From contig JAJYPA010000240.1 of the NCBI GenBank assembly GCA_021795795.1, forward strand, positions 1 through 11,226: a stretch of DNA of 11,226 nucleotides. The letters are read 5' to 3'. The notes under the pieces are model-generated. The model searched no databases and had not been told where the DNA came from. It saw only the letters and a program-made list of their open reading frames with translations. Of this stretch, positions 1 through 5,109 are shown piece after piece (the stretch's first letter is position 1; the number at the start of each line of letters is the position of its first letter). Made by a program: the position numbers and the translations under genes. The DNA is from Pseudomonadota bacterium (GTDB taxonomy: Bacteria; Pseudomonadota; Gammaproteobacteria; Halothiobacillales; Halothiobacillaceae).

Positions 1-258
1 GTCAGGGCCTTTTTGCAGCGCATCAACCAGCTTTTTGGTGTCGGGCCGGTCTAAAAAATCATCGAGCGACAAAGGCGCAAGCGATAGTTCTTCTTCAGTC
101 GCGCAAGGGTCGGCGCGGTTTTCCGCGAGCGCCTGGTTGTGATCGTCGTGCGCGCGGTAAATCACATCTTTTGCCACCTCCCGCCAATTTTCAGGGGTAA
201 AATCCGCGTCGCTGTAATTGATGCCCGCGACCATTTTGTCCAGCTTTCCGATGCTCAT
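1..258 (-). CDS. hypothetical protein, N-terminal 86 residues, cut by the left window edge
   Basis: The frame is open from an ATG at 258 down to base 1 with no stop (86 codons), so the gene runs out of the window. An AAAGGA ribosome-binding site lies just upstream of the ATG. The ATG at 263 is excluded because it meets TGA after one codon. The peptide starts MSIGKLDKMVAGINY, is soluble-looking and acidic (runs such as TEEEL and LSLDDFLD), and has no signal peptide or membrane segment in the visible part. I do not recognise a family. It follows the lipoprotein gene by 38 bases in the same direction and is probably co-transcribed with it; the gap is nearly filled by a GC-rich hairpin. Confidence 0.75.
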   Translation of the reverse strand, partial: MSIGKLDKMVAGINYSDADFTPENWREVAKDVIYRAHDDHNQALAENRADPCATEEELSLAPLSLDDFLDRPDTKKLVDALQKGPD

Positions 259-271
259 TTCATGATCCTTT

Positions 272-287
272 GGGGCCGGGTGGCCCC
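272..287 (-). promoter_or_regulatory. GC hairpin just before a ribosome-binding site
   Basis: GGGGCC, four-base loop, GGCCCC. On the minus strand this 6-bp all-GC stem ends directly before the AAAGGA ribosome-binding site of the edge gene. The same arrangement recurs before the lipoprotein gene (806-822). There is no T-tract, so it is not a standard terminator; it may stabilise mRNA ends or tune translation (inference). Confidence 0.55.
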
Positions 288-296
288 TGCTGTTGA

Positions 297-791
297 TTAA
301 GGTTTTGCTACTGCTGGTGCAGGCTGATTTGCGGGTTCGACGCGGTAATGCCCTTTTCCGCTGTGCATCACATAAACCGACTCGCCAGGGGTAAGATGCA
401 CCATCCCTGCCTCCGGGATTGATAACGTCTGACCAGTTGTAAGCTTCACAAAAACGTCGGTTCCGACGCCAGATCCGGGGGTAATTGCGTCGCCGATTAC
501 GCCTCCGCCGACCGCACCGACCAGCGCGCCGATCAGCGGAGAGCCCATCATCGCCCCGCCAATGCCGCCGGCTATTCCCCCTGCACCCGCGCCCAGGCCG
601 GTTGCCTGATCTACACGCGCGGAATTGTTGATCTTGATCTGCATAGTTCTGATAACTACGCCGGTTTGAACTGTCTGAACGGCAAGATTTGATGATCCGG
701 AAAATCTTGTTGATGAAAGCGGGACGCCTGCACAACCGGAAAGCATTGCCGCTGATAGAAGTGTTACTGCTACTGAGATTTTGCGATTCAT
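297..791 (-). CDS. glycine-zipper lipoprotein
   Basis: 164 residues from the ATG at 791, chosen because it gives a clean lipoprotein signal and has an AAAGGA site upstream; the longer open frame upstream has no such support. Residues 1-20 are a type II signal peptide: basic MNRK, hydrophobic core, lipobox LSGC with the lipidated cysteine at 20. Residues about 65-105 are a Gly/Ala-rich stretch with repeated GxxxG spacing (GAGAGGIAGGIGGAMMG and a second run), as in the glycine-zipper domain of SlyB-like and entry-exclusion-like envelope proteins. The tail ends in a Pro/Ala-rich segment. It probably sits at the inner face of the outer membrane or spans it as an oligomer. It lies between two other minus-strand genes. 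Exact role unknown; envelope stress, surface exclusion or cell-envelope passage are possibilities only. Confidence 0.85.
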   Translation of the reverse strand: MNRKISVAVTLLSAAMLSGCAGVPLSSTRFSGSSNLAVQTVQTGVVIRTMQIKINNSARVDQATGLGAGAGGIAGGIGGAMMGSPLIGALVGAVGGGVIGDAITPGSGVGTDVFVKLTTGQTLSIPEAGMVHLTPGESVYVMHSGKGHYRVEPANQPAPAVAKP

Positions 792-805
792 TTTAGAAGT
801 CCTTT

Positions 806-822
806 GGGGCCGGTCTGGCCCC
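806..822 (-). promoter_or_regulatory. GC hairpin just before the lipoprotein ribosome-binding site
   Basis: GGGGCC, five-base loop, GGCCCC, followed on the minus strand by AAAGGA and the lipoprotein start. Stem and flanking bases match the hairpin at 272-287, so this is a repeated unit: GGGGCC hairpin, then AAAGGA, then ATG. Confidence 0.55.
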
Positions 823-862
823 GTGATTGATGAGAGTTGATGATCTTGAATCTTGAATAAGC

Positions 863-885
863 CCCGCCGTTTTTTACACGGCGGG
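863..885. repeat. 7-bp GC inverted repeat in the gap between two minus-strand genes
   Basis: CCCGCCG and CGGCGGG separated by nine bases, lying just after the stop codon of the 65-residue membrane protein. Read on the minus strand the stem is followed by GCTTATT rather than a run of T, so a rho-independent terminator is possible but weak. It may protect the 3' end of the small upstream transcript. Confidence 0.45.
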
Positions 886-898
886 TGTGATGGTGGAA

Positions 899-1096
899 TT
901 ACCAGCCAAAGCCAGCGCCGACGCCGACCTGCACCCCGGCCGTGCCTTGCGCCAGGGTCACGTTGGCAGTCCAGTTGCGACCAAAAGCGTGCTGGTAAGC
1001 CACACTCTCGGCCATCCAAAAAAACAGCCCCATCGCTATAACTACAGCAATAAACTGACCTACTGCTGATCCTGCGAACTCTGTTATACTGTCCAT
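899..1096 (-). CDS. small single-pass membrane protein, 65 residues
   Basis: The ATG at 1096 has a strong AGGAG site six bases upstream. Residues about 11-34 form a single hydrophobic segment (AVGQFIAVVIAMGLFFWMA), preceded by a short acidic N-terminus and followed by a polar, Gly-rich tail ending GVGAGFGW. No lipobox. The size and layout resemble small envelope or pilus/coat-type proteins of mobile elements, but I do not recognise a family. It is the first gene of the leftmost minus-strand group, ahead of the lipoprotein. Its ribosome-binding site sits in the loop of a perfect hairpin (1098-1116), which suggests translational control. Confidence 0.72.
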   Translation of the reverse strand: MDSITEFAGSAVGQFIAVVIAMGLFFWMAESVAYQHAFGRNWTANVTLAQGTAGVQVGVGAGFGW

Positions 1097-1097
1097 G

Positions 1098-1116
1098 ACG
1101 TAAACTCCTTTTACGT
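1098..1116 (-). promoter_or_regulatory. ribosome-binding site displayed in a hairpin loop
   Basis: On the minus strand: ACGTAAA, loop AGGAG, TTTACGT, one base, then ATG. The 7-bp stem is perfect and the five-base loop is exactly the Shine-Dalgarno sequence. Such a structure could present the site to ribosomes, or be a protein-binding site controlling translation of the small membrane protein. Confidence 0.6.
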
Positions 1117-1129
1117 TGGTTGTCTTGAT

Positions 1130-1153
1130 GGGGTCGGGCTGCTACCCGGCCCC
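1130..1153 (-). promoter_or_regulatory. GC hairpin in the leader of the small membrane protein gene
   Basis: GGGGTCGGG and CCCGGCCCC with a six-base loop; nine pairs, one of them a G-T wobble. This is the third GGGG(C/T)C-type hairpin upstream of a minus-strand gene in this segment. No clear minus-strand promoter is visible between it and 1235. The interval 1154-1235 holds nothing else I can identify. Confidence 0.45.
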
Positions 1154-1235
1154 TTCATTCTTTACTGTCATCGTTCCAAAAAATGGGATTGCTTAAATTT
1201 TTTGGAATGCGTGGTGTAAGTAGCCCCTGATAAAA

Positions 1236-1605
1236 TTAAAACTTCGCTTGAAAACCCATGCCCGCATCTCTTGAGGTGAGCGCGTTGCCATCGCCGACGT
1301 ATCTTTCCTGCCGCGCAAAAAACGAAACGGAAAGATTTTTGTTGACCGGGTACGCGGCGCGACCGGAAAAGATAAAGTCGTTTCCGGGGCGGTTCAGGTG
1401 CCAGCCCACGGTTCCAGAAAGCCCGCGCAGCGCCGCAATTTTCTCCCCCGCGCATGATGGTGCCGCCCAAGGATGAGACGTGCAGCGCGTCACGGTGACG
1501 GATAACATCAAGAGATAGGGCGAGCGGTCAGGGAAAGGGGGCAAATTCTGGGAGTTGAGGCTGCGCCGAGAGCCGCCGGCAGGCACACGAACCACAGGTG
1601 GGTTT
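1236..1605 (-). pseudogene. remnant of a gene with a beta-barrel-like C-terminus, probably frameshifted
   Basis: The last ~65 codons before the stop at 1236-1238 encode alternating polar and hydrophobic residues (GTVGWHLNRPGNDFIFSG, later NLSVSFFARQERYVG) and end in aromatic F (FQAKF), as outer-membrane barrel proteins do. Upstream in this frame the peptide turns implausible (MVRVPAGGSRRSLN), while better-looking sequence is found in other frames: ALHVSSLGGTIMRGG in one and a signal-peptide-like LWFVCLPAALGAAS in the third. Switching frames near 1445 and near 1510 would join them. There is no convincing start with a ribosome-binding site. The reading is that the gene has lost its frame twice; the alternative is a short unrelated real ORF (1236-1595, GTG start). 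Confidence 0.4.
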
Positions 1606-1659
1606 GTGTGTTGGAGCCTACTCCGAAGGGGTGGGCGTCTTTATCCTGCTTTTATCCTG
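1584..1659. other. candidate transfer origin (oriT-like): hairpin plus nic-like TATCCTGC
   Basis: A 10-bp inverted repeat (1584-1593 CACACGAACC with 1601-1610 GGTTTGTGTG, one wobble) is followed 31 bases later by TTTATCCTG at 1640-1648 and again at 1651-1659, exactly 11 bases apart. The first copy reads TATCCTGC, matching the YATCCTG core of nic sites in P-type (RP4-like, MOBP) transfer origins. The adjacent operon (1845-3694) recalls the accessory operons found beside such origins. The spacing from hairpin to nic is longer than in RP4, and no relaxase gene is visible, so this remains a candidate. Confidence 0.35.
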
Positions 1660-1730
1660 AGAAATACCCGCAAAATACCCTATTCGGGCATTTCGCTAGA
1701 TAAATTCTGGTACTTTTCGGGTATTTCTCA
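1658..1730. repeat. paired inverted repeats GAAATACCCG upstream of the HTH/ParA operon
   Basis: TGAGAAATACCCG at 1658-1670 and its exact complement CGGGTATTTCTCA at 1718-1730 form a perfect 13-bp inverted repeat. Inside it lie AAATACCC at 1673-1680 and GGGCATTT at 1686-1693, a second, one-mismatch pair. AGGATAAA at 1752-1759 is also complementary to TTTATCCT at 1651-1658, extending the symmetry. Four half-sites in this arrangement, 115 bases before a small HTH gene, suggest an autoregulatory operator, a partition site or part of an oriT. Confidence 0.6.
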
Positions 1731-1844
1731 GTCAAAAGTGAGACAAGGTGAAGGATAAAATCAGGCAATTTTCAGGAAAAAATCACGAATTTTTTGGAAT
1801 GGACGCAGCAAGGGTTGAAGGCGGTCAAAAAGGAGGTGAAAGAG

Positions 1845-2195
1845 ATGGAAAGCACAAAGCTCACTCAGCGTCTAGGAGGGTACATTGAAGCAATACAGGC
1901 CGCACGCGCCGAGGGGGTGACCTGGCGGCAGTTGGCGGTGTTGTTTGGTGCCGAGCCGAAATACTTTCATGCAGCTGTTAGAAAAGTGGTAAAGGCGGGA
2001 AAGCATGTTGGGCGGGAACAAAAGCCTTTGCCAGATACAGAACGCGCCGCGAGGCCTGTGCCTGTTGGTGTACAGGCAAAGGAGAACACGGTGACCGCCC
2101 CACGGCGGCCGCTGCCGAGAGTAGGAAGCAGTAACGAAGGCGAAGGCAGTAATGAAGCGGCCAGGGCGATCTTGGCGAACGTTCCCAAAATATAG
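1845..2195 (+). CDS. small helix-turn-helix protein, first gene of the ParA-type operon
   Basis: 116 residues. The ATG at 1845 is chosen over the in-frame TTG at 1794 because it has a near-perfect AGGAGGTG site seven bases upstream. Residues about 15-50 (RAEGVTWRQLAVLFGAEPKY and on) look like a helix-turn-helix; the basic segment KVVKAGKHVGREQK follows, then a low-complexity Pro/Arg/Ser/Glu tail. By position (first, directly before a ParA-type ATPase and next to repeats) it matches the DNA-binding partner of plasmid stability or mobilization operons such as StbA or MobC; homology to either is not established here. It probably binds the repeats at 1658-1730 and represses its own operon. Its stop overlaps the ribosome-binding site of the next gene. 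Confidence 0.8.
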   Translation: MESTKLTQRLGGYIEAIQAARAEGVTWRQLAVLFGAEPKYFHAAVRKVVKAGKHVGREQKPLPDTERAARPVPVGVQAKENTVTAPRRPLPRVGSSNEGEGSNEAARAILANVPKI

Positions 2196-2205
2196 GAGAG
2201 TAGAG

Positions 2206-2943
2206 ATGAAAACTTTATATTTGAGTCACGGTGATAAAGGCGGATGCGGTAAAAGTGTGCTGGCAATGCTGATTGTTGAGCATTTATTGGCCGATGGGCA
2301 AAAGGTGCATCTGGTTGAATCGGACCCGAGCCAGCCCGACCTAGCCGCGCGCTATGCAGATGACCGGGAAATTGTTAACGGTTTTCTGTCGCTCAATAAA
2401 GCGGGTGATTCTGAAAACGCGGTTTCCAAGTTTAATACTTGGCTTGAGGATTGCCGTGGTGAAAATGTGGTGGTCAATTTGCCGGCCGGGGCCTCTGAAA
2501 CGCTGGACAGCTTAGGCGATTTATTGCTGGATGTTTGTGACACGTTGGGTTATCGGTTGGTTGTTACTTACTCGCTTGAGAAAAACGGCATGGCGGCAAA
2601 CATGTTGGAAGGGAGCCTTAAAAACGGGTTAATGAGCGTTGTTGCTCCAGAAAACCGTTTTGTCGTTTACCCGCGCTTCAAAGGGGAACCTAGCGACTTT
2701 GCATGGTTTTCACATCCGGCGCGGGATCAATACGATGCCGGTGAAATTGTAATCCCGGAGATGAAAAATACGGATGCGTGGACGGTTTTGGAGGCAACCC
2801 CAGGTCGCCTTGGTGTTCTTTCTGATAAGAGCATAGCAATTCCTTCGGGCTGGAGAGTCACCAACCAGGCCAGCGTTTTTCGTTTCTACAAAGCGGCCAT
2901 GGATGCCATAGCACCGCTGTTTATTGTTCACGAGGAGAAATAA
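2206..2943 (+). CDS. ParA/MinD-superfamily ATPase, StbB/MobD-like in context
   Basis: 245 residues from the ATG at 2206, with AGGAG at 2194-2198. The N-terminus carries a deviant Walker A motif, KGGCGKS (residues 11-17), including the signature lysine K11 of the ParA/MinD/SIMIBI class. LVESDPSQPD (37-46) matches the following switch motif, and VVVNLPAG (88-95) is the Walker B-like strand, with Asn91 where most members have Asp. No N-terminal HTH is present, so it belongs with the short ParA-type proteins. Such ATPases position plasmids or promote mobilization. It sits second in a tight operon, 10 bases after the HTH gene and one base before the next gene, so it likely works with both. Confidence 0.85.
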   Translation: MKTLYLSHGDKGGCGKSVLAMLIVEHLLADGQKVHLVESDPSQPDLAARYADDREIVNGFLSLNKAGDSENAVSKFNTWLEDCRGENVVVNLPAGASETLDSLGDLLLDVCDTLGYRLVVTYSLEKNGMAANMLEGSLKNGLMSVVAPENRFVVYPRFKGEPSDFAWFSHPARDQYDAGEIVIPEMKNTDAWTVLEATPGRLGVLSDKSIAIPSGWRVTNQASVFRFYKAAMDAIAPLFIVHEEK

Positions 2944-2944
2944 G

Positions 2945-3694
2945 ATGAGTGATATTGATGACATGGAAGCGGCGATGGGGATGAAAGCGACCACTCCGAA
3001 CTTGCCGGGGGAAACCCCGGCGCAGGAAACCGCTTTGGATGTTGCGCTTGAAGGCAAGCCGCATGACTTGCAACTTCGGGTCATGCGCGTGGTATCAAGG
3101 CGCGGTCTTGATGATAACGATCCGGCGTTGGACTTGTTTACGGCGGCGGGGATCACTGCGGATGCGGCTGCGGCGACCGAGGCGGCGGCTAAAGAGGTTT
3201 CTGCTGGTGTCGGGAAGATCCAGGGGCAGATTTTCGCCGGGGCGGTCAAGGCAGGTAACAGCGTCAAGAATGATGTTGTCGCCGGCATAGAAGCCAAGAT
3301 GACCGAGGGCGGGCAAGCCATCGTTGCCGCGATCGGGATCGCGGCAGACGCCGGGTCTGTCAAAATAAAAGCTGGATCGCTGGACTTGATCAGTAAACTC
3401 GACGCGGCTATCGAAGCAAAGAAGGGCGAGGGCGTCGACATCTTCGCCAAGGCCGCCGCCGATGCCGCTAGTAAGGCTGCGAAGGCGGCTTCCACTCGGC
3501 GGTTTGCATGGTCGATTTGGGGCGTCGCTTCCCTATTTTTAGTGTTCGCTGGCATAGGCTGGGAGGCAAACTCTGAGTATTTGAGCCTGACTCACCAGAT
3601 CACCCCTGCGCCGCTGGTAATCACCCCTGCAGGCAAGCCGGTGTGTGGGATCCTCAAAAACGGTGAAAGGGTTTGCCAGATCCAAAATCAGTGA
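2945..3694 (+). CDS. Ala-rich protein with a C-terminal membrane anchor, third gene of the ParA-type operon
   Basis: 249 residues. The ATG at 2945 is preceded by AGGAG at 2933-2937 inside the end of the ATPase gene. Residues 1-40 are acidic and Pro-rich; 60-185 are strongly Ala-rich with spaced Lys and Glu, consistent with long helices or coiled coil; 187-206 (FAWSIWGVASLFLVFAGIGW) is one membrane segment flanked by Arg on the cytoplasmic side. The last ~43 residues would be periplasmic and hold two cysteines (Cys234 and Cys244) that could form a disulfide. Its place in the operon matches StbC or MobE, whose functions are poorly known. A membrane partner for the ParA-type ATPase is the simplest inference. 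Confidence 0.8.
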   Translation: MSDIDDMEAAMGMKATTPNLPGETPAQETALDVALEGKPHDLQLRVMRVVSRRGLDDNDPALDLFTAAGITADAAAATEAAAKEVSAGVGKIQGQIFAGAVKAGNSVKNDVVAGIEAKMTEGGQAIVAAIGIAADAGSVKIKAGSLDLISKLDAAIEAKKGEGVDIFAKAAADAASKAAKAASTRRFAWSIWGVASLFLVFAGIGWEANSEYLSLTHQITPAPLVITPAGKPVCGILKNGERVCQIQNQ

Positions 3695-3717
3695 CAAATC
3701 TCCAGCCGTGACCTATT

Positions 3718-3742
3718 GCCCCGCTCTAACCGGGGCTTTTTT
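3718..3742 (+). terminator. rho-independent terminator of the ParA-type operon
   Basis: GCCCCG (3718-3723), seven-base loop, CGGGGC (3731-3736), then six T. It lies 23 bases after the stop of the membrane-anchored protein. Confidence 0.88.
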
Positions 3743-3816
3743 ATGGCTGCCGACCCTGCCGACCCAGACCAAGAGGCTGCTGAAAAAGTTACAGCGTAAC
3801 GGGCCGTCATTGAAAA

Positions 3817-3886
3817 ATGAATAAAATTCACAGGCACAAGACTTGCTAATAATAAGCACAATACATTCCCGATGAATTTTATTCAT
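3817..3886. repeat. perfect 14-bp inverted repeat with 42-base spacer
   Basis: ATGAATAAAATTCA at 3817-3830 and TGAATTTTATTCAT at 3873-3886 are exact complements. The arms are AT-rich in otherwise GC-rich DNA. Possible binding site, recombination end or part of an origin. Confidence 0.7.
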
Positions 3887-4170
3887 GATGGCGGCGCGGG
3901 GTGAGGGGGTCGGCGGATTGCACGATCAGAGCCTTATCCACGAAATCCACGGCCCTTGCCCAGACAACGAAGGGGGTCCACCCAGACCCCCGGCGGCAGG
4001 CTGGGTTGTGGTCGGCAAGCTGCGACGTGTCGCGGCTGGTCACTGTGACAACAGGGAGCCGTCCACAAGGCGGTGGAGTTTGTGGGGAAGGCGGGGCGGG
4101 GGTGATCGGTGATCGGGGATTTGGGTTTTCCGCAAAATTGAGTAAAACTGGTATCTATCTGATTTTATTT

Positions 4171-4194
4171 AAAAGGGTGTTTTCCGCCCTTTTT
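4171..4194. terminator. possible bidirectional terminator
   Basis: AAAAGGG (4171-4177) and CCCTTTT (4187-4193) with a T run to 4194; the A-rich left arm allows function in both directions. The stem is only 7 bp and AT-rich outside, so it is weak. Confidence 0.4.
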
Positions 4195-4196
4195 AG

Positions 4197-4254
4197 CTGT
4201 CCGGATTTCGGACAGTTGCCGGGTGTCCTGATTTCTGATGCAAAACGTCCTGAT
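4197..4254. repeat. iteron-like repeats GTCC(G/T)GAT with a dyad
   Basis: CTGTCCG/CGGACAG (4197-4215, five-base loop) is a perfect dyad. GTCCGGAT at 4199-4206 is followed by GTCCTGAT at 4225-4232 and 4247-4254, with starts 26 and 22 bases apart. This looks like a protein-binding array: iterons of an origin or an operator for the gene at 4301. Confidence 0.55.
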
Positions 4255-4269
4255 ATGTGATACACTTCT

Positions 4270-4294
4270 TCATATGAAAATTTGTAACATATGA
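4270..4294. promoter_or_regulatory. inverted repeat TCATATG/CATATGA just before the AT-rich gene
   Basis: TCATATG at 4270-4276 and CATATGA at 4288-4294 are exact complements, 11 bases apart, ending six bases before the first ATG of the next gene. TATGAT at 4290-4295 could be a -10 element for a downstream start, which would make the dyad an operator. No good -35 is visible. Confidence 0.4.
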
Positions 4295-4300
4295 TAGTTC

Positions 4301-5086
4301 ATGTACATTTTGTTGTGGGTTATATATATGCAAAAAAATCAAAAATTTTGCTCAGATGACGACTTTAAAAAAGCAGCCATAAGAGCTATAGAATTCAAGT
4401 CTGAAATTGAACGTAAAATTGAATCTTATCAGAATAACAGCTTGCTTACTAAAATAACCATGTCGATTGGTGGCATTTCAAAGATGAAGCGCCAAGGATT
4501 CCATGTTGCAATAAGACCATCACATTATATTTCTTGTATTTTACCATTTTCTAACCCGCATTATTCACTCAACGATATGCAGCCCGCCTTTGCAGATCCT
4601 TATCTGACAATTCGTGGTAATTTTCAAATATATAACCAGCATGATGCAAAGGAAGAACTGGCAGAAATAGGCCGCCTTAACAATGTAACAGCCAGTTATA
4701 TTAAAAACAATAATCAATCACACCATGATCTAGCTAGATACTGCACCATAGACGGATTTCCATTTTTTATTCCACTAGAAGGGAAAAATAGGGTTGACCT
4801 CTTTAGACGCCACTCGCAAAGCATCCACGTAATGCTAACGGTAACCAAATATCCACGCTCTCACGAACTCTGTATTATCAAGGCACGACCATTCGGCATT
4901 TATTATTTACATCACAAAAATAAGCGTGGAGTCAATGTTGAGCCTCTAGCTTTTCCAAGCGTTTCCATCCCAATATTAAAGTGCTACGGTGTTCACGAGT
5001 GTGACTTTACCCCCTTTTGGCTGAGTTCTTATTTAGAGTGGAGGCGGTCACGCAATCGGGTGACATCAAGTCAAATGCGTAGCTAG
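4301..5086 (+). CDS. AT-rich cargo gene, unknown function
   Basis: 261 residues from the ATG at 4301, or 252 from the ATG at 4328; neither has a strong ribosome-binding site, so the start is unsure. Base composition and codon use are clearly AT-rich (AAA, AAT, ATA, TTT common) against GC-rich neighbours, a sign of recent acquisition. The protein is soluble and basic at the C-terminus (EWRRSRNRV). Residues 151-170 read DGFPFFIPLEGKNRVDLFRR; the GKNRV element followed by a strand-rich segment faintly recalls ParB/sulfiredoxin-fold proteins, but this is only an impression. It sits alone between the dyad-rich region and the convergent primase gene, 23 bases from that gene's stop. A defence or accessory role would be in keeping with the position but is not shown. 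Confidence 0.75.
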   Translation: MYILLWVIYMQKNQKFCSDDDFKKAAIRAIEFKSEIERKIESYQNNSLLTKITMSIGGISKMKRQGFHVAIRPSHYISCILPFSNPHYSLNDMQPAFADPYLTIRGNFQIYNQHDAKEELAEIGRLNNVTASYIKNNNQSHHDLARYCTIDGFPFFIPLEGKNRVDLFRRHSQSIHVMLTVTKYPRSHELCIIKARPFGIYYLHHKNKRGVNVEPLAFPSVSIPILKCYGVHECDFTPFWLSSYLEWRRSRNRVTSSQMRS

Positions 5087-5109
5087 CTGCTTATCATACG
5101 GTAAATACA

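Larger units (their letters stand above)
3745..4300. other. gene-free region dense in dyads; candidate replication origin or control region
   Basis: No convincing gene is present in about 550 bases. Besides the repeats listed separately, it holds a hairpin GGGGGTC/GACCCCC (3972-3991), GCGAC/GTCGC (4022-4033), the palindrome GTCACTGTGAC (4039-4049) and TCCAC/GTGGA (4062-4077). TTATCCACG at 3934-3942 differs from the DnaA-box consensus TTATCCACA in one base. Composition shifts from GC-rich (3890-4110) to AT-rich (4130-4330), as in many origins with a DNA-unwinding segment. With a primase-helicase encoded nearby, an origin or single-strand priming site is a reasonable inference, but nothing here proves it. 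Confidence 0.4.

Noticed and set aside
1794..1844. TTG start extending the small HTH protein by 17 residues
   Set aside because: No ribosome-binding site before TTG, while AGGAGGTG is ideally placed before the ATG at 1845.
2710..3555. 281-codon minus-strand open frame
   Set aside because: It is antisense to the ATPase and membrane-anchored genes; its Ala/Ser-rich translation mirrors the Ala-rich plus-strand gene, and no ribosome-binding site supports it.
3743..3799. 18-codon ORF starting ATGGCTGCCGAC after the operon terminator
   Set aside because: No ribosome-binding site, and it starts right at the terminator T-tract.
3885..4260. Two overlapping plus-strand open frames of 75 and 119 codons
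   Set aside because: No ribosome-binding site, low-complexity Gly/Arg/Pro translations, and the DNA is full of dyads and repeats that explain its structure better.
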